In this document: one piece after another, positions 1-7,100 of the stretch
How the letters are laid out: each line of letters begins with the position of its first letter
Position numbering within the stretch: the stretch's first letter is position 1
NCBI GenBank assembly: GCA_029942205.1
Contig: JAOZTL010000023.1
Location: forward strand, 1 to 11,195
Reading direction: 5' to 3'
DNA from: Bacteroidales bacterium
GTDB taxonomy: Bacteria; Bacteroidota; Bacteroidia; Bacteroidales; JAOZTL01
DNA: 11,195 bases
Translations under genes and position numbers: made by a program
Notes under the pieces: generated by a model
The model's input: only the letters and a program-made list of their open reading frames with translations
Database searches by the model: none
What the model was told of the DNA's origin: nothing

Positions 1-936
1 CACGCCGATTATGTTAAGAACATGGTAACAGGTGCTGCTCAAATGGACGGTGCTATCCTTGTTGTAGCAGGAACTGATGGTCCTATGCCTCAAACTCGTG
101 AGCACATCTTATTAGCTCGTCAGGTAAATGTACCTAAAATCGTTGTTTTCTTGAACAAAGTAGACATGGTAGATGACGACGAGTTATTAGAATTAGTAGA
201 AATGGAAGTTCGCGAATTATTAGACTTCTATGAATTTGATGGAGATAATACTCCTGTTATTTCAGGTTCTGCTTTAGGTGCTTTAAATAATGAAGACAAG
301 TGGGTAGATAAAGTAATGGAATTAATGGACGCAGTTGATGAGTGGATTCCACTACCTCCACGCGATATAGATAAGCCATTCTTGATGCCAGTAGAAGATG
401 TATTTTCAATTACAGGTAGAGGTACTGTTGCTACAGGTAGAATTGAAACAGGTTTAATTCATACAGGTGATCCAGTAGAGATTATTGGTCTTGGCGAAGA
501 AGCTAAAAAATCAGTATGTACTGGTGTTGAAATGTTCCGTAAGATATTGGATGATGGACAAGCTGGTGACAATGTAGGTTTATTGTTGCGTGGTATTGAC
601 AAAAATGAGATCAAAAGAGGTATGGTTATTTGTGCTCCTGGTACAATTCATCCTCACACTAAATTCAAAGCAGAAGTTTATGTTTTGAAAAAAGAAGAAG
701 GTGGTCGTCATACTCCATTCCATAACAGATATCGTCCTCAGTTTTACTTGAGAACATTAGATATTACAGGTGAAATTACTTTGCCAGAAGGAACTGAAAT
801 GGTAATGCCTGGTGATAATGTTACAGTTACTGTAGAGTTAATCTACCCTGTGGCAATGACTTTAGGTTTACGTTTTGCTATCCGTGAAGGTGGAAGAACA
901 GTAGGTGCAGGTCAAGTAACAGAAATAATAAACTAA
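1..936 (+). CDS. tuf: Elongation factor Tu, 5'-truncated by window edge
   Basis: EF-Tu is the cytoplasmic GTPase that carries aminoacyl-tRNA to the ribosomal A site. The frame is open from base 1, so 311 residues are visible and about 83 N-terminal residues, with the P-loop and switch I, lie outside. The first visible residue is the catalytic histidine of the DxxGH segment (His84 in E. coli numbering), followed by ADYVKNMVTGAAQMDGA. The guanine-specificity motif NKVD begins at base 154 (E. coli N135 to D138) and the SAL motif at base 268 (S173). Domain 2 follows with GRGTVATGR, and domain 3 ends with GLRFAIREGGRTVGAG. The closing residues VTEIIN resemble Bacteroidota EF-Tu. The first ATG in the window, at base 22, is an internal methionine and not the start. 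A perfect hairpin and tRNA-Trp follow. The family assignment is certain; whether the genome has a second tuf copy cannot be seen. Confidence 0.98.
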   Translation, partial: HADYVKNMVTGAAQMDGAILVVAGTDGPMPQTREHILLARQVNVPKIVVFLNKVDMVDDDELLELVEMEVRELLDFYEFDGDNTPVISGSALGALNNEDKWVDKVMELMDAVDEWIPLPPRDIDKPFLMPVEDVFSITGRGTVATGRIETGLIHTGDPVEIIGLGEEAKKSVCTGVEMFRKILDDGQAGDNVGLLLRGIDKNEIKRGMVICAPGTIHPHTKFKAEVYVLKKEEGGRHTPFHNRYRPQFYLRTLDITGEITLPEGTEMVMPGDNVTVTVELIYPVAMTLGLRFAIREGGRTVGAGQVTEIIN

Positions 937-943
937 ATTTATA

Positions 944-970
944 AAGATCTAGGATTAATTCCTAGATCTT
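944..970 (+). terminator. Perfect 11-bp hairpin between tuf and tRNA-Trp
   Basis: AAGATCTAGGA (944-954) and TCCTAGATCTT (960-970) are exact reverse complements around the loop TTAAT. The structure begins 7 bases after the tuf stop codon and ends 6 bases before the tRNA. The 3' flank is ACAAAC, not a U-tract, so a classical intrinsic terminator is only partly supported. It could instead stabilise the tuf mRNA 3' end, or be an endonuclease site that separates tuf mRNA from the tRNA precursor. The base pairing is seen directly; the role is inference. Confidence 0.5.
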
Positions 971-976
971 ACAAAC

Positions 977-1049
977 ACGGGCGTAGCTCAGCTGGTAGAG
1001 CAGTGGTCTCCAAAACCAAAGGTCGTGAGTTCGAATCTTACCTCCCGTG
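977..1049 (+). tRNA. tRNA-Trp, anticodon CCA
   Basis: A 73-base cloverleaf can be laid out by hand. The acceptor 5' strand is 977-983, followed by U8 A9, a 4-bp D stem GCTC/GAGC (986-989 with 998-1001) and an 8-base D loop containing GG. The anticodon loop is CTCCAAA (1008-1014) with anticodon CCA at 1010-1012, reading UGG. The variable region is AGGTC, the T stem is 1025-1029 with 1037-1041 and contains one G-U pair, the T loop is TTCGAAT, and the acceptor 3' strand is 1042-1048. The discriminator is G1049, as expected for tryptophan tRNA. The G15-C48 pair is preserved. CCA is not encoded (the next bases are CTA), so it must be added by nucleotidyltransferase. Two non-canonical pairs appear: C6-U67 (982/1043) and G27-A43 (1003/1019). 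The gene is probably cotranscribed with tuf and/or secE. Confidence 0.95.
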
Positions 1050-1061
1050 CTAAATTATTTT

Positions 1062-1256
1062 ATGATGAAACTCAAATTATACATTCAAGAAGCATTTAAC
1101 GAATTAGTAAATAAGGTTACTTGGCCTTCTTGGTCTGATTTACAAAGTAGCGCAATTGTCGTAATGATTGCATCTTTGATAATAGCATTTACTGTATTTC
1201 TAATGGACGAGTCTTTTAGAAGTATAATGAAGATGATCTATAAAATGTTTTATTAA
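1062..1256 (+). CDS. secE: Preprotein translocase subunit SecE
   Basis: SecE is a small inner-membrane protein that clamps SecY in the SecYEG protein export channel. This 64-residue form has the single-span architecture usual outside the gammaproteobacteria. An amphipathic cytoplasmic helix (about residues 3-19) leads into the conserved VTWPSW motif (19-24), then a hydrophobic membrane segment (about 30-48) and a short basic, aromatic tail. Two adjacent ATG codons, 1062 and 1065, can both serve as start. I list the first; the second would give a 63-residue protein beginning MKLK. An in-frame GTG at 1047 is rejected because it lies inside the tRNA. There is no Shine-Dalgarno sequence, and the leader is A/T-rich. 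The tRNA ends 12 bases upstream and nusG follows after 21 bases, matching the widespread secE-nusG pairing. Confidence 0.95.
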   Translation: MMKLKLYIQEAFNELVNKVTWPSWSDLQSSAIVVMIASLIIAFTVFLMDESFRSIMKMIYKMFY

Positions 1257-1277
1257 TCCTAAAAAATAAGACACAGG

Positions 1278-1826
1278 ATGGCTGAGATCGAAAGAAAATG
1301 GTACGTTATACGTGCTGTTGGCGGGAAAGAGAAGAAAGTAAAAGAATATATTGAAAATGAGGTCTCTCGTCTTGAATTGCAGGAATATATTTCACAAGTA
1401 TTAATTCCAACAGAAAAAGTTTATCAAATCCGTAATGGAAAAAAAATAAGTAAAGAGCGAAATTTTTTCCCTGGTTATATTATGATTGAAGCAGCTCTCA
1501 TTGGTGAAATACCTCACATGCTTATGAATATAACGAATGTGATTGGTTTTTTAGGAGAAACAAAAGGAGGAGATCCTGTCCCAATTCGATTGAGTGAAGT
1601 AAATCGAATTCTTGGTAAAGTTGATGAATTAGCAGATCAAGAAGAAGAAATTAATACTCCTTTTATTGTCGAAGAAACGATAAAAGTTACAGATGGACCA
1701 TTTAATGGTTTCACGGGGGTTATTGAAGACGTGAATGAAGATAAAAAGAAACTTAGAGTAATGGTGAAGATTTTCGGAAGAAAAACACCATTAGAATTAA
1801 GTTTCATGCAAGTAGAAAAACAATAA
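1278..1826 (+). CDS. nusG: Transcription termination/antitermination factor NusG
   Basis: NusG binds the clamp of RNA polymerase, suppresses pausing, and through its C-terminal KOW domain contacts Rho or ribosomal protein S10. The 182 residues carry the expected two domains. The NGN domain opens with RKWYVIRAVGGKEKKV and contains the polymerase-contacting FFPGY motif at residues 63-67. An acidic linker with EINTPFIVEE separates it from the KOW domain, which begins near residue 133 (VTDGPFNGFTGVIEDVNED) and ends close to the stop codon. The length is typical of the family. ATG 1278 lies 21 bases after the secE stop and has no clear Shine-Dalgarno sequence. Its place between secE and rplK is the ancestral bacterial arrangement, so it is probably cotranscribed with both. 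Some Bacteroidota carry NusG paralogues in capsule loci, but this context marks the housekeeping copy. Confidence 0.98.
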   Translation: MAEIERKWYVIRAVGGKEKKVKEYIENEVSRLELQEYISQVLIPTEKVYQIRNGKKISKERNFFPGYIMIEAALIGEIPHMLMNITNVIGFLGETKGGDPVPIRLSEVNRILGKVDELADQEEEINTPFIVEETIKVTDGPFNGFTGVIEDVNEDKKKLRVMVKIFGRKTPLELSFMQVEKQ

Positions 1827-1855
1827 GTGTTACATTATTATATTGCTTCCTAACA

Positions 1856-1874
1856 TTGAGCAAGTATTGCTCGA
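1856..1874 (+). promoter_or_regulatory. Hairpin in the nusG-rplK gap
   Basis: GAGCAA (1858-1863) and TTGCTC (1867-1872) are exact reverse complements around the three-base loop GTA. A U-G and a U-A pair (1857/1873, 1856/1874) extend the stem to 8 bp. It sits in the 71-base gap between nusG and rplK and ends 23 bases before the rplK start. In E. coli this gap holds the L11 operon promoter and the leader through which L1 represses rplK-rplA. I see the pairing only; a link to L1 control is a guess from position, and no L1-site consensus was verified. Confidence 0.35.
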
Positions 1875-1897
1875 ATTAATTTAGAAAAATTATTACT

Positions 1898-2341
1898 ATG
1901 GCTAAAGAAGTTGAGGGATTAATTAAGTTGCAAATAAAAGGTGGTGCAGCTAATCCATCACCTCCAGTAGGACCTGCTTTGGGTTCTAAAGGGGTTAATA
2001 TCATGGAGTTCTGCAAACAGTTTAATGCAAGAACACAAGATAGAGCTGGAAAGCTTATTCCTGTAATAATTACGGTTTATAAAGATAAATCGTTTGATTT
2101 TATTACAAAATCACCTCCAGTGGCAGTTCAGTTATTAGAAGTTGCAAAATTAAAATCCGGTTCAGCTGAGTCTAATCGAATCAAAGTTGCTTCTATTACA
2201 TGGGATCAGGTACGTCAAATTGCAGAAGATAAAATGGAAGATTTGAATGCTTTCAAAGTTGAATCAGCAATGAGTATGGTCGCAGGTACTGCTCGGAGTA
2301 TAGGGATAACTATTTCAGGAAAAGCACCTTTTGAACAATAA
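1898..2341 (+). CDS. rplK: 50S ribosomal protein L11
   Basis: L11 binds the GTPase-associated centre of 23S rRNA (helices 43-44) and helps factors dock; it is also needed for RelA activation in organisms that have it. The 147 residues match the usual length. The N-terminal domain contains the proline-rich NPSPPVGPALG segment (residues 20-30), which contacts the thiostrepton pocket, followed by GVNIMEFCKQFNARTQ. The C-terminal rRNA-binding domain (about 75-147) ends with the characteristic MVAGTARSIGI. Start ATG 1898 gives the canonical MAKEV N-terminus. Upstream is the 71-base gap with a small hairpin; downstream the rplA start lies 19 bases after the stop. In E. coli rplK and rplA form a unit repressed by L1; the same is plausible here but not shown. 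Confidence 0.98.
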   Translation: MAKEVEGLIKLQIKGGAANPSPPVGPALGSKGVNIMEFCKQFNARTQDRAGKLIPVIITVYKDKSFDFITKSPPVAVQLLEVAKLKSGSAESNRIKVASITWDQVRQIAEDKMEDLNAFKVESAMSMVAGTARSIGITISGKAPFEQ

Positions 2342-2360
2342 TATAAAAGTTCTATTACAG

Positions 2361-3056
2361 ATGACAAAATTCACAAAAAATAAAAAAGAAGCATTGGCTA
2401 AGTTGGATAGGAGTAAAGAATACTCTTTGACAGAAGCAGCAAGTCTAGTAAAAGAAATAACTTTTGCAAAATTTGATGCGTCAGTTGATGTCGATGTCAG
2501 ACTTGGTGTAGATCCTCGAAAAGCGAATCAAATGGTTCGTGGAGTTGTTACGTTGCCTCACGGTACAGGTAAGGACAAAAAGGTTTTGGTGCTTTGTACG
2601 CCAGATAAAGAGGACGAAGCTAAGAATGCAGGAGCTGATTATGTTGGCTTAGACGAATACGTAGATAAAATAAAAGGTGGTTGGACAGATATTGATGTTG
2701 TCATTACCATGCCAACAGTTATGGCTAAAGTTGGACAGCTTGGAAGAATATTAGGTCCAAGAGGTTTGATGCCTAATCCGAAAACAGGAACAGTTACAAT
2801 GGATTTGGCAAATGCTGTAAAGGAAGTAAAAGCAGGTAAGATTGATTTTAAAGTAGATAAATTTGGAATAATTCATTCTTCAATAGGAAAAATTTCTTTT
2901 TCTGCTGAAAAAATTGAAAATAATTTCAGAGAATTTATGCAAACAATAATTAAATTAAAGCCTGTTTCAGCTAAAGGAACATACATGAAAAGTGTTTATC
3001 TTTCAAGTAGTATGAGTCCAGGAATTTCGATTGACATAAAGTCAATTGAAGGCTAA
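2361..3056 (+). CDS. rplA: 50S ribosomal protein L1
   Basis: L1 forms the mobile stalk next to the ribosomal E site and assists release of deacylated tRNA; in many bacteria it also represses its own operon by binding mRNA. The protein is 231 residues from ATG 2361 (MTKFTKNKK), close to the E. coli length. The signature GRILGPRGLMPNPKTGTVT begins at residue 128. The preceding GWTDIDVVITMPTVMAKVGQLG and the C-terminal KGTYMKSVYLSSSMSPG are also typical. The open frame extends upstream to a TTG at 2331, but that start would lie inside rplK and add ten residues absent from the family. The gap to rplJ is 32 bases, containing an A-rich run and a weak 5-bp inverted repeat. Confidence 0.98.
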   Translation: MTKFTKNKKEALAKLDRSKEYSLTEAASLVKEITFAKFDASVDVDVRLGVDPRKANQMVRGVVTLPHGTGKDKKVLVLCTPDKEDEAKNAGADYVGLDEYVDKIKGGWTDIDVVITMPTVMAKVGQLGRILGPRGLMPNPKTGTVTMDLANAVKEVKAGKIDFKVDKFGIIHSSIGKISFSAEKIENNFREFMQTIIKLKPVSAKGTYMKSVYLSSSMSPGISIDIKSIEG

Positions 3057-3088
3057 TCTAATTACAAAAAAAGAGAGCTTTTCATATT

Positions 3089-3610
3089 ATGAGACTTGAA
3101 GAAAAAAATAAAATAGTAGAGAATTTAGTACAGCAGGTGGATGGATCTGATCATTTTTACTTGACAGATATTTCTAATATGAATGCAAGTGATACTAGTG
3201 ATTTAAGACGTTCTTGTTTTAAAGAAGACGTTAAATTGGTAGTCGTTAAAAACACATTACTGAAAAAAGCATTTGAAAAATCAGAAAAGGAGCTTGATGG
3301 CTTATATGATGTTTTGAAAAATTCAACATCAATTATGTTCACTTCTGTAGGAAATAAGCCTGCAAAACTGATTACTGAATTCAGAAAAAAACAAGATCGT
3401 CCGATTCTTAAAGCGGCTTTTGTCGAAGAATCGATTTATATTGGAGATGACCAATTAGAAGCATTAGTTAATGTGAAATCAAAAAATGAGCTTATTGCTG
3501 ATGTTGTCTCATTGTTACAATCCCCAATGAAAAATGTTATTTCTTCGCTTCAATCAGGAGGAAATATATTAACAGGAGTATTAAAAACTCTATCAGAAAA
3601 AGAATCTTAG
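3089..3610 (+). CDS. rplJ: 50S ribosomal protein L10
   Basis: L10 anchors the stalk: its globular N-terminal domain binds 23S rRNA near L11, and its C-terminal helix carries dimers of L7/L12. The 173 residues are slightly longer than in E. coli. The N-terminal half shows MRLEEKNKIVENLVQQV, then LRRSCFKEDVKLVVVKNTLLKKAF, the conserved RNA-binding region, and later KPAKLITEFRKK. The C-terminal part (about 140-173) is the predicted L12-binding helix. It is less conserved than its neighbours, as usual for L10. Start ATG 3089 lies 32 bases after rplA, and rplL starts 30 bases after the stop. The short upstream gap leaves little room for a full-sized L10 autoregulatory leader unless it extends into the rplA coding region. 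Confidence 0.97.
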   Translation: MRLEEKNKIVENLVQQVDGSDHFYLTDISNMNASDTSDLRRSCFKEDVKLVVVKNTLLKKAFEKSEKELDGLYDVLKNSTSIMFTSVGNKPAKLITEFRKKQDRPILKAAFVEESIYIGDDQLEALVNVKSKNELIADVVSLLQSPMKNVISSLQSGGNILTGVLKTLSEKES

Positions 3611-3632
3611 AATTAAAAACAAATTAAAGCAT

Positions 3633-3636
3633 AGGA
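3633..3636 (+). promoter_or_regulatory. Shine-Dalgarno-like AGGA before rplL
   Basis: AGGA lies 4 bases before ATG 3641, followed by five A residues. The spacing is slightly short, but this is the clearest purine-rich ribosome binding site in the window; secE, rplK, rpoB and rpoC have only A/T-rich leaders. L7/L12 is present in several copies per ribosome, so a stronger site here would fit, but that link is inference and a chance match is possible. Confidence 0.35.
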
Positions 3637-3640
3637 AAAA

Positions 3641-4015
3641 ATGGCAGATTTAAAAGCAATAGCAGAAGAATTAGTTAATTTGACAGTAAAAGAAGTAAAT
3701 GAATTAGCTGGTATATTAAAAGACGAATATGGTATCGAGCCTGCTGCTGCAGCTGTGGCTGTTGCACCTGCTACTGGCGGAGATGCTGGTGCTGAGGCAG
3801 AGCAAACAGAGTTTGATGTGATTTTGAAAGCTCCAGGTGGGGCAAAATTACAGATCGTAAAATTAGTTAAAGATTTGACAGGTTTAGGTTTAAAAGAAGC
3901 TAAAGCAGTAGTTGATTCTGCTCCAAAAGCAATCAAAGAAGGAGTATCAAAAGAAGAAGCTGAGGCATTAAAATCACAATTAGAAGAAGCAGGGGCAGAA
4001 GTTGAACTTAAATAA
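3641..4015 (+). CDS. rplL: 50S ribosomal protein L7/L12
   Basis: L7/L12 is the multicopy stalk protein that recruits and stimulates EF-Tu, EF-G, IF2 and release factors. The 124 residues show all three regions. The N-terminal dimerisation domain (about 1-33) starts MADLKAIAEELVNLTVKEVNEL. A flexible Ala/Val/Gly-rich hinge (about 34-55, AAAAVAVAPATGGDAGAEAE) follows. The C-terminal factor-binding domain begins with EFDVILKAPGGAKLQIVK and contains the signature LGLKEAKAVVDSAPKAIKEGVSKEEAE. Start ATG 3641 is preceded by an AGGA. A long hairpin with a U-tract follows in the 107-base gap before rpoB, so rplL is likely to be transcribed more than rpoB, as stoichiometry requires. The complementary strand is also open for 137 codons here, but this is a coding shadow. 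Confidence 0.98.
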   Translation: MADLKAIAEELVNLTVKEVNELAGILKDEYGIEPAAAAVAVAPATGGDAGAEAEQTEFDVILKAPGGAKLQIVKLVKDLTGLGLKEAKAVVDSAPKAIKEGVSKEEAEALKSQLEEAGAEVELK

Positions 4016-4047
4016 TCTAATAACACCTAATATTAAGGTTTCTTATT

Positions 4048-4087
4048 GGGTTTAGTATCCTATTTATATAGGGTACTAGCCCTTTTT
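4048..4087 (+). terminator. rplL-rpoB attenuator hairpin with U-tract
   Basis: The arms 4048-4063 and 4068-4082 pair around the loop TTAT. From the loop outward there are CCTAT/ATAGG (5 bp), one T-G wobble, TAGTA/TACTA (5 bp), a T-G wobble beside one bulged T, and GGG/CCC (3 bp). TTTTT (4083-4087) follows directly, and a second T-run begins at 4092. This is the form of an intrinsic terminator and ends 35 bases before the rpoB ATG. In E. coli the equivalent gap carries a partial terminator and an RNase III site that lower rpoB expression relative to rplL. The structure is seen; partial readthrough is inferred from the absence of any strong alternative rpoB promoter. Confidence 0.8.
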
Positions 4088-4115
4088 GTCGTTTTTGTAA
4101 GTTCAATTAATTTTC
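4085..4115 (+). promoter_or_regulatory. Weak Bacteroidota-type promoter candidate before rpoB
   Basis: TTTG (4085-4088), 19 bases, then TAATTTTC (4108-4115) resembles the Bacteroidota sigma-ABfr consensus (-33 TTTG, -7 TAnnTTTG) with one mismatch at the last base. Transcription would start only a few bases before ATG 4123, giving an almost leaderless mRNA, and the -33 element lies in the terminator U-tract. In T-rich sequence such matches arise easily by chance. Confidence 0.15.
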
Positions 4116-4122
4116 AACGTAA

Positions 4123-7100
4123 ATGTCCTTGAATAATAATAGAATCAGTTTTGCTACGGCAAAAAATCAACTAGAATATCCCGATTTTTTGGATATTCAA
4201 TTAAAGTCATTTGCTGAATTTTTTCAGCTAGAATCGACTCCAGAGCAGAGAAAAGAGGAGAATTTATATCGTGTTTTTGATGAAAATTTTCCAATAACAG
4301 ATACTCGGAATAATTTTGTCTTAGAGTTTCTTGATTATTTTGTAGATCCTCCAAGATACTCACTAGACGAATCAATAGAAAGAGGTTTAACTTACAGTGT
4401 GCCTTTGAAAGCTAAATTGAAGTTGTATTGCACAGATCCTGAGCATGAAGACTTTGATACGGTTATTCAAGATGTCTATTTAGGCACTGTACCTTACATG
4501 ACTCCACGAGGAACATTTGTTATTAATGGAGCTGAGCGTGTAGTTGTTTCGCAGTTACATCGTTCTCCTGGTGTATTTTTTGGTCAAAGTTTACATGCTA
4601 ATGGTACAAAACTATACTCGGCTAGAATAATTCCTTTTAAAGGATCTTGGATCGAATTTGCAACAGACATTAATAGTGTCATGTATGCATATATTGACAG
4701 AAAGAAAAAATTACCTTTAACCACTTTATTACGTGCCATTGGTTACGAAAGTGATAAAGATATATTAGAGATATTTGATTTAGCAGATGAAATAAAAGTT
4801 TCTAAGACAGGATTGAAAAAAGTTTTAGGAAGGAAGCTTGCTGCTCGTGTTTTAAAGTCTTGGATTGAAGATTTTGTAGATGAAGATACAGGAGAAGTTG
4901 TTTCTATTGAAAGAAATGAAGTCATTATTGATAGAGAAACAATTCTTGAAAATGACCATATCAATGAAATAATCGATTCAGGAGCAAAAACAGTTTTGTT
5001 ACACAAAGAGAATCAAAATCTATCGGATTTTACCATTATTTATAATACCCTTCAGAAAGACCCGTGTAATTCAGAAAAAGAAGCTGTAATACACATTTAT
5101 AGACAGTTACGTAATTCGGAGCCACCAGACGAGGCAACCGCTCGTGATGTAATCGATAAATTATTTTTCTCGGATAAACGATATGATTTAGGTGAAGTAG
5201 GGCGTTACCGTATCAATAAAAAATTGGATTTGAATACTCCAATAGATACAAAAGTGCTTACGAAAGAAGATATTATTGAAATTGTCAAGTATTTAATTGA
5301 GTTAATCAATTCAAAAACGGATATTGATGATATTGATCACTTGAGTAATAGACGTGTACGTACAGTAGGAGAGCAGTTGTTTAATCAATTCGGTGTAGGT
5401 TTGGCACGAATGGCACGAACTATTCGTGAACGAATGAATGTTCGGGATAATGAAGTATTTACTCCAGTTGATTTGATAAACTCAAAAACATTATCGTCAG
5501 TTATCAATTCATTTTTTGGTACGAATCAGTTATCGCAGTTTATGGATCAGACGAATCCATTGGCAGAGATGACTCACAAACGACGTATGTCTGCATTGGG
5601 ACCAGGTGGTTTGTCGAGAGAAAGAGCTGGATTTGAAGTACGTGATGTTCACTATACTCACTATGGACGATTGTGCCCGATTGAAACGCCTGAAGGTCCA
5701 AATATTGGATTAATTTCCTCACTTTGTGTTTTTGCTAAAATTAATAAGTTAGGTTTCATTGAAACACCTTATCGTAGGGTAGAGACAGGAACTGTAGACT
5801 TGTCGATTGAAGGAATTAAGTACTTGAGTGCAGAAGAAGAAGAAGGCTTAATCATCGCACAAGCAAATGCTCCAATAACAGAAGGTGGTGAATTTGAAAA
5901 TGCTCGTGTGAAAGCACGTTTAGATGCAGATTATCCATTGTCTTTGAAAGAAGATGTAACTTATATGGATGTTGCTCCTAATCAGATTGCTTCTATTGCT
6001 GCGTCGTTAATTCCATTTTTGGAACATGATGATGCTAACCGAGCGTTGATGGGATCAAACATGATGCGTCAAGCAGTACCTTTATTACATCCCGAATCTC
6101 CAATAGTAGGAACTGGAATAGAAGCTATTGTTGCAAAAGATTCGAGAGTATTGGTGGTTGCAGAAGGCGAAGGTGTGGTTGAATATGTGGATGCCGAAGA
6201 AATAATTATTCGTTATTCAAAAACAGATGATGAAAGATTTGTAAGTTTTGATAGTAATATAAAGAGTTATAAATTACCAAAATATCGAAAGACGAATCAG
6301 AGTACTTCGTTGAACTTGAAGCCTATTGTTTCTAAAGGTGAAACCGTTCATGCAGGGCAAATACTTACGGAAGGCTATGGAACACAAAAAGGAGAACTTG
6401 CTTTAGGGCGCAATCTGAAGGTTGCATTTATGCCTTGGCAGGGATACAATTTTGAGGATGCCATCGTTATTTCTGAAAAAGTTGTTAGGGAAGATATTTT
6501 TACATCAATACATGTTGATGAATATGTGTTGGAAGTTCGAGATACGAAACGAGGAATAGAAGAATTAACCTCGGATATTCCGAATGTTAGTGAAGAAGCA
6601 ACTCGTAATTTGGATGAAAATGGATTGATTCGAGTTGGAGCAGAAGTGAAACCTGGAGATATACTTATTGGAAAGATAACTCCAAAAGGAGAATCTGATC
6701 CATCACCAGAGGAAAAACTTTTACGTGCTATTTTTGGTGATAAAGCTGGAGATGTAAAAGATGCATCTTTAAAAGCACCACCATCATTACGAGGCGTTGT
6801 TGTTAATAAGAAATTATTTTCGAGATCACTGAAAGATCGTAAAAATAAAAATACGGAAAAAACTACGCTACTAGATAATGAATTTGAACGTTTAGTTGAT
6901 GAATTGATAGCTAAGCTTGTTGATAAGTTGTTTATTTTGGTAAATGGGAAAACTTCGCAAGGAGTAAAAGATTATTACAACATGGATGTTATTCCTAAGG
7001 GAACAAAGTTCACGTTGAAACTTTTACAGAGCGTTGATTTCATGAATATAAATCCAAATAAATGGACGACAGATAAGAAAAAGAATGATTTGATTAAAAC

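Noticed and set aside
1047..1061. Upstream GTG start for secE at 1047
   Set aside because: It lies inside the tRNA acceptor stem and would add MLNYF, which is not part of the family N-terminus.
2331..2360. TTG start for rplA at 2331, overlapping rplK
   Set aside because: The extra ten residues are not found in L1, and ATG 2361 gives a standard N-terminus.
3069..3082. AAAAG/CTTTT inverted repeat before rplJ as an L10 autoregulatory leader
   Set aside because: Five mostly A-U pairs with a 4-base loop are expected by chance in AT-rich sequence, and the known L10 leaders are larger and contain a kink-turn that I cannot identify here.
3613..4026. 137-codon open frame on the - strand opposite rplL
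   Set aside because: It mirrors the whole rplL gene, its Ser/Ala-rich composition is what the Ala/Glu/Lys codons of L7/L12 give when read backwards, and it resembles no protein I recognise.
4016..4047. Short palindrome TAATATTA in the first part of the rplL-rpoB gap
   Set aside because: It is an 8-base palindrome with no room for a hairpin loop and is common in AT-rich sequence.
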